In this document: piece after piece, positions 1 to 9,388 of the stretch
Numbering within the stretch: the first letter of the stretch is position 1
How the letters are laid out: each line of letters begins with the position of its first letter
NCBI RefSeq assembly: GCF_000009365.1
Contig: NC_008260.1
Location: 1,399,501 to 1,463,500 of the forward strand
DNA from: Alcanivorax borkumensis SK2
Lineage (GTDB): Bacteria > Pseudomonadota > Gammaproteobacteria > Pseudomonadales > Alcanivoracaceae
Direction: 5' to 3'
DNA length: 64,000 nt
Made by a program: the position numbers and the translations under genes
The notes under the pieces: generated by a model
The model's database searches: none
What the model was told of the DNA's origin: nothing
Seen by the model: the letters and a program-made list of their open reading frames with translations, nothing else

Positions 1-2
1 AT

Positions 3-740
3 GAGCAGGATGTGTTGATCTGCGCACATGTGGATAGGCCGTTCCCAGAACTGCCTGCCAAGTGGCTTCGGCAGCATCCTGATTATCACTTCTTGGGTTT
101 TCTGGATGGCCAGCCTTGTTATGTCTGTGAATTTGCCTGCCATGAATTTGATGATGGCCGGTTACAGCGTGTTCCGTTGCGCAGACTTATCGGTGCCACC
201 TTAAATGACGCCGAATTTTCCATGGCGAGCAGGGCCTTACAGTTTCTAAGCTGGCGCAAAAATCATCGTTTTTGTAGCCGATGCGGCTCACCGACTGAGC
301 CACATCCTCGCGACTTAGCGATGACCTGTGCCGGTTGCGGCTATTTTCAGTATCCCCGTATTACTCCCTGTATCATTACGTTGGTGACGGATGGTGAGCA
401 TGCTTTGCTGGGGCGTTCTGCCCGTTTTCCGGAAGGCTTTTACTCCTGTCTGGCCGGCTTTATGGAGGCAGGTGAAACCGCTGAGCAAGCTTTGGCACGG
501 GAGGTGATGGAAGAAAGCGGCATTTCGGTGAAAAACTTGGAATATTTGAACAGCCAGTCGTGGCCTTTTCCCCACTCCTTGATGCTTGGGTTCATGGCTG
601 AATATGCAGGTGGAGAGATCCGCATTGATGACGATGAAATCGTCGATGCAGCTTGGTTTCATTATCAGGATCTGCCCATGGTTCCACCGGTGGGAACTAT
701 TGCCCGTTTGTTGATTGACCAATGGATCGCACGTTTTTAG
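3..740 (+). CDS. nudC: NAD(+)/NADH pyrophosphatase NudC (5' end outside window)
   Basis: Nudix hydrolase that cleaves NAD(H) to NMN(H) and AMP and can remove NAD caps from RNA. A four-cysteine zinc ribbon is visible (CSRC then CAGC, about residues 88-109 counted from the GTG at 12). It is followed by the Nudix box (GFMEAGETAEQALAREVMEE) and the NADH-pyrophosphatase signature SQSWPFPHS just after it. The frame is open to the left edge, so the GTG at 12 is probably internal and some N-terminal residues lie upstream; E. coli NudC has 257 residues, against 242 from the GTG. The next gene starts 12 bp later, suggesting co-transcription. The family call is secure; the true start cannot be seen. Confidence 0.93.
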   Translation, partial: EQDVLICAHVDRPFPELPAKWLRQHPDYHFLGFLDGQPCYVCEFACHEFDDGRLQRVPLRRLIGATLNDAEFSMASRALQFLSWRKNHRFCSRCGSPTEPHPRDLAMTCAGCGYFQYPRITPCIITLVTDGEHALLGRSARFPEGFYSCLAGFMEAGETAEQALAREVMEESGISVKNLEYLNSQSWPFPHSLMLGFMAEYAGGEIRIDDDEIVDAAWFHYQDLPMVPPVGTIARLLIDQWIARF

Positions 741-752
741 AAGGACGTAAGC

Positions 753-1400
753 ATGAATTACACTTTAGCTCCCTTGGTGCTAATCGTTTTCAGTCTACTT
801 TTGGTATTGATAGGGGCGTGGATTCTGCTGCGGCAAAAATGGGTGCTGCAATGGTTGAAAGGCACAGCCGGCCTGTTGTTGGTGGTGCTGGCTATCTATA
901 TGAGCGTGTTCGCGCTCAATCTCTATGGCTATAAGGAATATGCTCAGGAAGTGTCCGTAGCCACGGTGAGCTTCCGGGAGTCGGGCGATCAGTCGTTTAT
1001 TGCTACGGTAACCCGCACGGATGGGAGTTCGGAAGAGTTTCGTCTGAAAGGGGATCAGTGGCAACTGGATGCTCGCATTATCAAGTGGAAGATGCCCTTT
1101 AGCCTGCTTGGCCTGAAGCCCGGCTACCAACTGGATCGGATGCAGGGCCGTTATTATGCCCTTGAAGACGAGCGTTCCCGGGACCGTACCGTCTACAGCT
1201 TGCATCGTGATCCAGTAGGCCTGGATGTGTGGCTGCTGGCAAAAAAAGGCTGGGGCCTGATTATCGATGCTCGTTACGGTAGCGCGGCTTATCTGCCGAT
1301 GGCAGATGGCGCTCTGTTTGAAGTTACCGTGGCGCCCACAGGGCTCGTGGCCCGTCCTATGAACGGCAGTGCACAAAAGGCGATCGCCGGTTGGGATTGA
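753..1400 (+). CDS. Conserved membrane-anchored protein of unknown function
   Basis: A 215-residue protein with two hydrophobic N-terminal segments (about residues 6-27 and 36-56), then a soluble domain of about 155 residues, probably periplasmic. An AAGGA ribosome-binding site precedes the ATG. I do not recognise a catalytic motif. From memory, similar proteins in relatives sometimes carry a 'multidrug efflux pump' label, but nothing here looks like a transporter. It lies between nudC and sohB. The function is unknown; a structural or envelope-associated role is only a guess from the topology. Confidence 0.75.
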   Translation: MNYTLAPLVLIVFSLLLVLIGAWILLRQKWVLQWLKGTAGLLLVVLAIYMSVFALNLYGYKEYAQEVSVATVSFRESGDQSFIATVTRTDGSSEEFRLKGDQWQLDARIIKWKMPFSLLGLKPGYQLDRMQGRYYALEDERSRDRTVYSLHRDPVGLDVWLLAKKGWGLIIDARYGSAAYLPMADGALFEVTVAPTGLVARPMNGSAQKAIAGWD

Positions 1401-1548
1401 TGCTTCTTTCCCGGTAACCTGTGTTTTGCTCGACCTTTAATTCCCTCTGATTACCGCAATGGCTCTGGCTTATGTAGAATCAGCCAGAGTTCGATTTCCG
1501 TGAATTGACTGGCGCTGGGCGCCAGGCCCCTTGGAGAGTAGATAAACT

Positions 1549-2601
1549 GTGATCGCGTTTTTAATGGAATACGGCATGTTTCTAGCCAAGGTTGCCACCC
1601 TCGTAGTGGCAATTTTGTTTATTTTTGGTGGCATTGCGGCGGCGGCCTCACGGAGTCGTGGTAAGGGTGACCAGGATGGTGAACTGAAAGTCCGCCACCT
1701 CAATGAAGAGTTCGATGATCTCAAGGAGTCTCTCGAGGCGGAAATTATCCCGGAAGCCCAGCGCAAAAAAGCCCACAAGGCTAAGCGAAAACAGGAGAAG
1801 CTTGAAGCCAAACAAAAAAAGAAAGCCGGCACCGAAGACAAAATTCTGCCGCGTTTGTTTGTGCTTGATTTCAATGGTGATGTACAGGCCAGCGATGTGG
1901 ATCATATGCGCCGGGAGATTACCGCCATTTTGCAGGTTGCCACCCAAGATGACGAAGTACTGGTTCGCCTGGAAAGTCCGGGTGGTCTGGTACACAGCTA
2001 TGGGCTGGCATCCTCGCAGTTGCGCCGTATCCGTAACCAGGGCATCAAACTGACCGTCGCCGTGGACCAAGTGGCTGCTAGCGGAGGTTATATGATGGCC
2101 TGTATCGCTGACCGTATTGTGGCGGCACCCTTCGCCATTATCGGCTCGATCGGTGTGGTCGCGCAGATTCCCAACTTTCACCGTTTGCTGAAGAAAAACG
2201 ATATTGATGTGGAACTGATGACTGCCGGTGAGTACAAACGCACCATGACCATGTTGGGCGAGAATACCGAAAAGGGTCGGGCTAAATTTCAGGAAGAACT
2301 GGAAGAGACTCATCAATTGTTCAAGGGATTCGTCCGGGATAATCGCCGTGGGCTCGATTTGGATAAGGTTGCGACTGGCGAACATTGGTTTGGCAGCCAA
2401 GCAAAGGAGCTGGGACTTGTCGATGAAATCATGACCAGCGACGAACTGTTACAAGTGCGCAAAGACAGCCAAACACTCTACCTAGTACAGTGGGAAGCCA
2501 AACGTAAGCTGGGTGAGAAGCTGGGTTTCTCTCTAGAAGCAATGGCACATCGGGTGTTGGAAAAGTTTTGGCATCGTGGCAGCCAACGTCAGATTCATTA
2601 G
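1549..2601 (+). CDS. sohB: Inner-membrane serine protease SohB (peptidase family S49)
   Basis: Signal-peptide-peptidase-A-like protease of the inner membrane. Residues 8-32 form a hydrophobic anchor, followed by a charged, lysine-rich linker (about 70-95) and the S49 catalytic domain. The nucleophile is Ser178 in VAASGGYMMA and the general base is Lys230 in GEYKRT; the substrate-binding strand PFAIIGSIGVV lies between them. The 350-residue length matches E. coli SohB. The GTG at 1549 has a GGAG at 1533-1536, somewhat far away; an in-frame ATG at 1564 is the alternative start and would remove five residues. It appears monocistronic. Confidence 0.93.
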   Translation: MIAFLMEYGMFLAKVATLVVAILFIFGGIAAAASRSRGKGDQDGELKVRHLNEEFDDLKESLEAEIIPEAQRKKAHKAKRKQEKLEAKQKKKAGTEDKILPRLFVLDFNGDVQASDVDHMRREITAILQVATQDDEVLVRLESPGGLVHSYGLASSQLRRIRNQGIKLTVAVDQVAASGGYMMACIADRIVAAPFAIIGSIGVVAQIPNFHRLLKKNDIDVELMTAGEYKRTMTMLGENTEKGRAKFQEELEETHQLFKGFVRDNRRGLDLDKVATGEHWFGSQAKELGLVDEIMTSDELLQVRKDSQTLYLVQWEAKRKLGEKLGFSLEAMAHRVLEKFWHRGSQRQIH

Positions 2602-2633
2602 TACCTTTACCGAACACTGCAAAGGAGTAGCTC

Positions 2634-3626
2634 ATGACATTTAAGGCATTACAGACCCGCGAAACCGAGGCCGGTTACAGTAACGTGCTGGTTGACCGCG
2701 AGCTAAGTGAGCTGGGCGAAGGCGGTGTATTGGTACGGGTGCAATGGTCGTCTCTGAATTACAAGGATGCACTGTCAGCCACCGGCAACAAAGGCGTTAC
2801 CCGCCAATTCCCTCATACCCCAGGCATTGATGCGGTTGGCGTGGTTGAAGAGGCGAGTGATGGGCCTTTTAGTGCGGGCGATGCGGTGATTTGCACAGGC
2901 TATGATCTGGGGATGAACACGGATGGCGGTTATGCAGAATATATCCGCGTACCGGCTGAGTGGCTAGTGCCGCTACCAGAAGGCCTTGCGCCTCGCGATG
3001 CAATGTTGCTTGGTACGGCAGGGCTAACCGCAGCCTTGAGTGTTGAATCGTTGCTGGATACGGGCGTTAACCCGGATCAGGGGCCCGTGCTGGTGACTGG
3101 CGCGACTGGTGGCGTGGGCAGCATTAGTGTTGCGATACTGGCTAAGTTAGGTTTTGAGGTGGTGGCCGTTAGTGGCAAAGCAGACGCCCACGAATGGCTC
3201 ACTGAGCTTGGTGCATCACGCATCATTGATCGCAATGATTTTCTGGAAAGTGCCGCCAAGCCCATGGCCAAAGAGCAGTGGTCGGGCGCTGTGGATTGCG
3301 TGGGGGGTGAAATGCTGGCCGCTGCTCTGAAGGGTCTAAAGTACGGAGGTAGTGCCACTTGCTGTGGGTTAGCCGGTTCTCCCAAGCTTGAGATGACGGT
3401 TTTTCCATTCATTTTGCGCGGAGTAAATCTGTTAGGGGTAGATAGCGTTGAATTACCCTGTGAAATTAAGCAGCAAATGTGGCAGTTACTGGCGGATGAA
3501 TGGATGCCGAAAGACCTTTCACTGCTGGAAGCGGCGCAAACGGAGCTTTCTGGGGTGACCGATTGGGTGGATCGCATTCTGGCTGGAGGAGTTCGCGGGC
3601 GGGTCGTGGTTAAGCTGCCTGAGTAA
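2634..3626 (+). CDS. acuI: Acryloyl-CoA reductase / YhdH-type zinc-free quinone oxidoreductase
   Basis: Medium-chain dehydrogenase of the YhdH/AcuI subfamily, NADPH-dependent and zinc-independent; members reduce acryloyl-CoA to propionyl-CoA. The protein begins with a GroES-like domain containing WSSLNYKDALS, followed by the GTAGLTAALS helix and the Rossmann motif VTGATGGVGSIS. Near the C terminus is FILRGVNLLGVDSV, typical of this subfamily. The length (330) is normal, and AAAGGAG precedes the ATG. Acryloyl-CoA detoxification is the known role in other bacteria; the substrate in this organism is not shown by context. Confidence 0.88.
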   Translation: MTFKALQTRETEAGYSNVLVDRELSELGEGGVLVRVQWSSLNYKDALSATGNKGVTRQFPHTPGIDAVGVVEEASDGPFSAGDAVICTGYDLGMNTDGGYAEYIRVPAEWLVPLPEGLAPRDAMLLGTAGLTAALSVESLLDTGVNPDQGPVLVTGATGGVGSISVAILAKLGFEVVAVSGKADAHEWLTELGASRIIDRNDFLESAAKPMAKEQWSGAVDCVGGEMLAAALKGLKYGGSATCCGLAGSPKLEMTVFPFILRGVNLLGVDSVELPCEIKQQMWQLLADEWMPKDLSLLEAAQTELSGVTDWVDRILAGGVRGRVVVKLPE

Positions 3627-4038
3627 TAGCTACAGGGTTTTGAGAGCAGCGCATACAGCACATTGTTTTCTCATCGTCGACAATCATTGTCCTCGTATTC
3701 CCTCGATGCCCGCTTGATCAAGCGGGCAATTCCCCTGTCTTCTTGGGCTCGATGTCGAATCGAGTTTTTCTTGAAGATCATAAAACAAAACGTGAAGAGT
3801 AAAGGGCTCGTTGGCAGGCTTCGCAACGTGACCTAACCCATCAGAGAATAATTGAGCCTTCCATTTTGGGCAGCCTAAACAAGTGGCCTCAGCGCGGCTT
3901 TTTGTTGCCGCTTTGCGACGGTAATAGCGCTTCATAGCAGGCGACGCAACACACTTACGTCTACGTCTGGCGGTCGAATTCCTACAGTCATTGACGTGGA
4001 TCGCGTAGACTTTTCGCTCAACCAGCTCTGGAAGTATT
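3627..4038. other. 412-bp intergenic region with a perfect palindrome
   Basis: No convincing gene. It contains a perfect 20-bp palindrome, GCCCGCTTGATCAAGCGGGC, at 3708-3727. That could be an operator, or a hairpin downstream of acuI, but no T-run follows. A minus-strand reading frame from 3935 down to 3684 (83 codons, basic N terminus, one CxxC) is open, but it lacks a ribosome-binding site and has no recognised relatives. The last 40 bases carry the GGAAG ribosome-binding site of the next gene. Confidence 0.5.
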
Positions 4039-4965
4039 ATGCGTAATATCTGTTTCCTCGGCATCGGTTTGATGGGCGAGCCTATGGTGGCACGGCTGTT
4101 GGATGCCGGTTTCTCTTTGACTCTCTGGAATCGCACTGTTGAAAAGGCGCAGCCGTTTAGCGGACGGGCGCGTATTGCCAGCAGCCCAGCCGAGGCGGTG
4201 GCTGAGGCTGATGTGGTCATTACCATGCTTGAAAATGGCACCGCAGTCGAGCAGGTGCTGTACCAGAGTAATGCCATTGCCCGTTTATCTCCGGGGGCCT
4301 TGGTTATCGATATGAGCTCCGTCGAGCCCGCTACTGCCCGGCGTCATGGGGCGCGGGTAGCAGAGCTGGGCGGATGTTATCTGGATGCGCCAGTGTCTGG
4401 CGGCACCCGTGGTGCACAAGCCGGTACGTTGTCGATCATGGCGGGGGGCAATGATCAAGACTTTGATGAGGCAACCGCGGTGTTTCAGGCCATGGGCCGC
4501 GCCACGCTTATTGGCCCTGTGGGTAGCGGGCAGCTGGCCAAGTTAGCTAATCAGACGATTGTCGGCATCACCATTGGCGCTGTGTCAGAGGCTTTGCTAT
4601 TGGCTGCAAAAGGCGGCGCCCGGCCAGAAAAGGTTCGCGAAGCGCTACTCGGTGGCTTTGCCGGAAGTAAGATTTTAGAGCAGCATGGCGAGCGTATGTT
4701 GGCACGGAATTTTGAGCCCGGTGCTCCGGCGCGAATTCAGCTCAAGGATCTGGGTATGATCCTGGATGAAGCTCGCACGGAGGGATTGACGCTGCCCTTG
4801 AGCCAGCGCGTGTTCGAGCAATATCGTGCGCTGCTGGCCAGTGGTCATGGCGAAGTTGACCACAGTGGTCTGTTGCTGGAACTAGAAAGGCTAAATGGCG
4901 TGCAGCTCAACCCCGATGCCGCTGATCACTTTAGTCCAACTGACTTGGATAAGGAGACGCACTAA
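4039..4965 (+). CDS. glxR: 2-hydroxy-3-oxopropionate (tartronate semialdehyde) reductase family protein
   Basis: NAD(P)-dependent beta-hydroxyacid dehydrogenase, 308 residues. The nucleotide-binding turn GIGLMGEPM is at residues 8-16, the substrate motif DAPVSGG at 117-123, and catalytic Lys168 with Asn171 in QLAKLANQ. The family includes tartronate semialdehyde reductase, 3-hydroxyisobutyrate dehydrogenase and related enzymes that are hard to separate by motif. The stop overlaps by one base (TAATG) with a hydroxypyruvate isomerase gene, the classic glyoxylate-assimilation partner, which favours tartronate semialdehyde reductase. No glyoxylate carboligase gene is present in this window. 3-Hydroxyisobutyrate dehydrogenase remains possible. 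Confidence 0.8.
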   Translation: MRNICFLGIGLMGEPMVARLLDAGFSLTLWNRTVEKAQPFSGRARIASSPAEAVAEADVVITMLENGTAVEQVLYQSNAIARLSPGALVIDMSSVEPATARRHGARVAELGGCYLDAPVSGGTRGAQAGTLSIMAGGNDQDFDEATAVFQAMGRATLIGPVGSGQLAKLANQTIVGITIGAVSEALLLAAKGGARPEKVREALLGGFAGSKILEQHGERMLARNFEPGAPARIQLKDLGMILDEARTEGLTLPLSQRVFEQYRALLASGHGEVDHSGLLLELERLNGVQLNPDAADHFSPTDLDKETH

Positions 4966-5753
4966 TGCCACGGTTCGCTGCCAACCTGTCCATGTTGTTC
5001 ACCGAATTACCCTTTCCTGAGCGCTTTGCCGCCGCTGCAGACGCCGGTTTTAAAGGCGTCGAATACCTGTTTCCCTATGATTGGCCTGCACAGCAACTGG
5101 CCCAATGGCTGGCGGACAATGGCCTGACCCAGGTGCTGTTTAATTTGCCGGCCGGAGATTGGCAGGCGGGGGAGCGGGGGATTGCGTGCCTGCCGGACCG
5201 AATAGCCGCATTTCGCGAAGACGTTTTTATGGCCATGGAGTATGCCCAGGCGCTGGATTGCCAGCAGGTGAACTGTTTGGCGGGTCTAAAACCCGATGAA
5301 CTATCCTCGGAGGTAGCCTTTACAACGTTGGTAGAGAATCTGCGTTTTGCCGCGGATCTATTCGACGCTCAGGGGCTGACTTTGACGCTGGAAGCGATAA
5401 ACTCTCGAGTAGATATGCCAGGTTTTTTGGTGGATACCTCCGCCACGGCCATGGCGGTCATAGAGGCGGTTGGTCGTGAGAATATTCGTTTGCAGTATGA
5501 TCTCTACCATATGCAGATCATGGAAGGGGACCTGTGTCGTTCCCTTTCTCAACTTTGCCCCCATATAGGACATATTCAGTTTGCCGATAATCCTGGGCGT
5601 AATGAGCCCGGTAGCGGCGAAATTCATTTTGATACCGTGTTTGCCCACATCGATTCCTTGGACTATGCAGGATGGGTAAGTGCGGAGTATCGACCGTTGA
5701 CAGATACGGCAACCAGCCTGGGCTGGTTTAACGCAACAAAACAGGAGCCGTGA
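4965..5753 (+). CDS. hyi: Hydroxypyruvate isomerase
   Basis: TIM-barrel isomerase that interconverts hydroxypyruvate and tartronate semialdehyde. Conserved stretches are NLSMLFTELPF at the N terminus, NLPAGDWQAGERGIAC in the middle, QYDLYHMQIMEGDL, and HIQFADNPGRNEPGSGEI, which carries metal and substrate ligands. Length is 262 residues, close to the 258 of E. coli Hyi. It starts inside the stop of the upstream reductase gene and its own stop overlaps the djlA start (TGATG), so three genes are translationally linked. The djlA link looks fortuitous rather than metabolic. Confidence 0.92.
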   Translation: MPRFAANLSMLFTELPFPERFAAAADAGFKGVEYLFPYDWPAQQLAQWLADNGLTQVLFNLPAGDWQAGERGIACLPDRIAAFREDVFMAMEYAQALDCQQVNCLAGLKPDELSSEVAFTTLVENLRFAADLFDAQGLTLTLEAINSRVDMPGFLVDTSATAMAVIEAVGRENIRLQYDLYHMQIMEGDLCRSLSQLCPHIGHIQFADNPGRNEPGSGEIHFDTVFAHIDSLDYAGWVSAEYRPLTDTATSLGWFNATKQEP

Positions 5754-6592
5754 TGCAATTCAATTGGGGTGGGAAGATCATCCTTGGCCTGCTCGGCATG
5801 CTTGTGGGTGGGCCCGTTGGCCTGGGCATAGGCTTGCTGATTGGACATATGCTCGATAAAGGCACCGAGCGAGTGCAGACGTTTAATCCATTTCGCCCCT
5901 ATGGGCCAGGCGAACAGTCACAAATTCAGCGGGCTTTGTTCGATACCGTGTTTTCTATCATGGGGCATCTTGCGAAGGCGGATGGTCGGGTTAGCGAGGA
6001 CGAAATTGCCCAGGCTCGAGCGGTAATGGACCGCATGCAGTTGTCAGAAGAACAGCGCAAGCAAGCGATTGCCCTATTCAATCAAGGCAAGGAGGATAAT
6101 TTTCCTTTGGATCAGGTCGTGGCAGCATTCGCGACAACCGTTAAACACCGTAAACAGTTGATTCTGGTATTGCTGGAAATCTTGCTACAGACCGCGCTGG
6201 CAGACGATGAGCTGGACCCTGCAGAGGAAGCGATTCTAGTGAGAGTGGCCGAAGGCTTGGGGGTGCCGCGAGCTCAGTTTCAGCAGATCCTTAATATGTT
6301 GCTGGCACAGGCTCAGTTCTCCGGTAGCCGTGCCGGCGGCCATTCCTACCAGGGGCAGCCAGCAGGGCCGTCTCGACCGTCCCTGTCCCAGGCGTATAAG
6401 GTCTTGGGTATCACTGACAGCGCCAGTAATCAGGAAGTTAAAAAAACCTATCGCAAGTTGATGAGCCAGAATCATCCGGACAAGTTGGCGGCCAAAGGTG
6501 TACCGGAAGAAATGATTCGGGTAGCCACGCAAAAGACCGCCGAAATCAGTAAAGCCTACGAAATGATCAAAGAACATCGCGGTTTTAAATAA
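5753..6592 (+). CDS. djlA: DnaJ-like co-chaperone DjlA
   Basis: Membrane-anchored J-domain protein that stimulates DnaK and is linked to envelope stress signalling. It has a glycine-rich N-terminal membrane segment (about residues 8-32), a central TerB-like helical domain with acidic loops (about 60-190), a linker rich in Gly/Ser/Pro, and a C-terminal J domain with the HPD tripeptide in SQNHPDKLAAKG. The ATG at 5753 overlaps the hyi stop; a GTG one codon earlier is possible. The 279-residue length fits the family (E. coli 271). Confidence 0.93.
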   Translation: MQFNWGGKIILGLLGMLVGGPVGLGIGLLIGHMLDKGTERVQTFNPFRPYGPGEQSQIQRALFDTVFSIMGHLAKADGRVSEDEIAQARAVMDRMQLSEEQRKQAIALFNQGKEDNFPLDQVVAAFATTVKHRKQLILVLLEILLQTALADDELDPAEEAILVRVAEGLGVPRAQFQQILNMLLAQAQFSGSRAGGHSYQGQPAGPSRPSLSQAYKVLGITDSASNQEVKKTYRKLMSQNHPDKLAAKGVPEEMIRVATQKTAEISKAYEMIKEHRGFK

Positions 6593-6878
6593 ACAACGCC
6601 GTAGGTTTAACGCAAAATGCAGCACGCGCCGATTCGCGGAGCCGCTGCCAGGCTTCCCAGTAGGCGAGTTGGTAGCGCAGCCGATCCGGGACAAGGCAGA
6701 TCCCGACATGAACATGTTGCTATGTTCATTTTTATCTCACGAGCATGGGTGATTGAATCTAATCAAAGAATGTGGTGATTTGAACAGAAGAGGGAACAGT
6801 GTACCGTTTCCTATTGTCGGATCCATTAGGCTAACCGTATTGGCTGGCCTGCCATTTCCATTCAAAGGAGCGAGCTTC
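6593..6878. other. Intergenic region between djlA and the YdcH-like gene; possible small RNA
   Basis: About 286 bp with no supported protein gene. The left half (6600-6707) is G+C rich and has several short inverted repeats, for example CGGGA and TCCCG either side of a nine-base loop. It ends in the hairpin and T-run at 6708-6733. The right half is A+T richer and probably holds the promoter of the downstream gene, whose AAAGGAG ribosome-binding site is at 6864-6870. Confidence 0.4.
6708..6733 (+). terminator. Probable Rho-independent terminator after djlA
   Basis: Arms ATGAACAT (6708-6715) and ATGTTCAT (6722-6729) enclose the loop GTTGCT and run into TTTTT. The stem is A+T rich and only 8 bp, so strength is uncertain. 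It could end djlA mRNA or a small RNA upstream. Confidence 0.55.
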
Positions 6879-7112
6879 ATGTTGGGCGAAAATCACAGCA
6901 TTCATCACGAATTTCCGGATTTTCACCAGAAGATAGACGCGCTTGTTGACGCAGACCCTACCTTCAAAGCACTGGTTCTGGAGCACGATAAATTAGATAA
7001 ACAGATACGCGGTCTGGAGATGCGAGAGAGTCCAATTTCTGATCCTGAAATGGAACGATTAAAGCAGGAGCGAATACGCCTGAAGGACACTATCTACCAT
7101 CGGTTAGGCTAA
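6879..7112 (+). CDS. YdcH/DUF465-family small protein
   Basis: A 77-residue, highly charged helical protein. It matches the YdcH-like family by its N-terminal HHEFPDFHQKIDAL pattern, the central FKALVLEHDKLDKQI and the C-terminal LKQERIRLKDTIYHRL. The frame extends further upstream, but the ATG at 6879 is preferred: it has AAAGGAG at ideal spacing and matches family length. Family members are small coiled-coil proteins of unknown biochemical role. It stands alone and is followed directly by a strong terminator. Confidence 0.85.
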   Translation: MLGENHSIHHEFPDFHQKIDALVDADPTFKALVLEHDKLDKQIRGLEMRESPISDPEMERLKQERIRLKDTIYHRLG

Positions 7113-7124
7113 TACTAAATAGAA

Positions 7125-7150
7125 AAAGCCTCTGGAATCAGAGGCTTTCT
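7125..7150 (+). terminator. Rho-independent terminator after the YdcH-like gene
   Basis: Perfect 10-bp stem AAAGCCTCTG / CAGAGGCTTT with a GAAT loop, then CTTTAA. It lies 12 bp past the stop codon. Confidence 0.85.
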
Positions 7151-7447
7151 TTAACTTACTTGATGCGTAATCAGGCGTTGAGTTCTGTCAGCTCATGCAC
7201 TGATAAATGCCAGGCAGGCGCTGGCGCTGCTAGAAAGGCTCGTTGAGTGAGTAAATGGAAGGGGCTCAGCCAGTGCCAAACCAAACTCAGCTCCCCGGAA
7301 CGGTGTTTTCCTACATCCGAGAAAAGACCAGCGGTAATGCCCGCGTGGCTTCTGGTCACATTTTAGCCTCCCGCTTGCTATCGTAGAAAGCATTGCTAAC
7401 CCGATAAAACATCTGGGCCGGGCCGCAAAGACCCGGTCACGGGACCA
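7151..7447. other. Intergenic region between convergent operons
   Basis: About 300 bp between the plus-strand terminator and the end of the minus-strand liu operon. Two overlapping short minus-strand frames (7171-7359 and 7193-7393) lack ribosome-binding sites and recognisable features and are not called. Near 7413-7437 an imperfect G+C-rich inverted repeat (CCGGG and CCCGG arms) could help end the liu transcript, but no clean T-run follows on that strand. Confidence 0.4.

Positions 7448-9384
<1,937 letters not shown>

Positions 9385-9388
<4 letters not shown>

Noticed and set aside
3684..4277. 197-codon minus-strand frame across the start of the glxR-like gene
   Set aside because: Most of it is antisense to a well-supported gene, and it has no ribosome-binding site or recognisable domain.
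7171..7393. Two overlapping short minus-strand frames after the terminator
   Set aside because: No ribosome-binding site, no familiar motif; likely chance frames in non-coding sequence.
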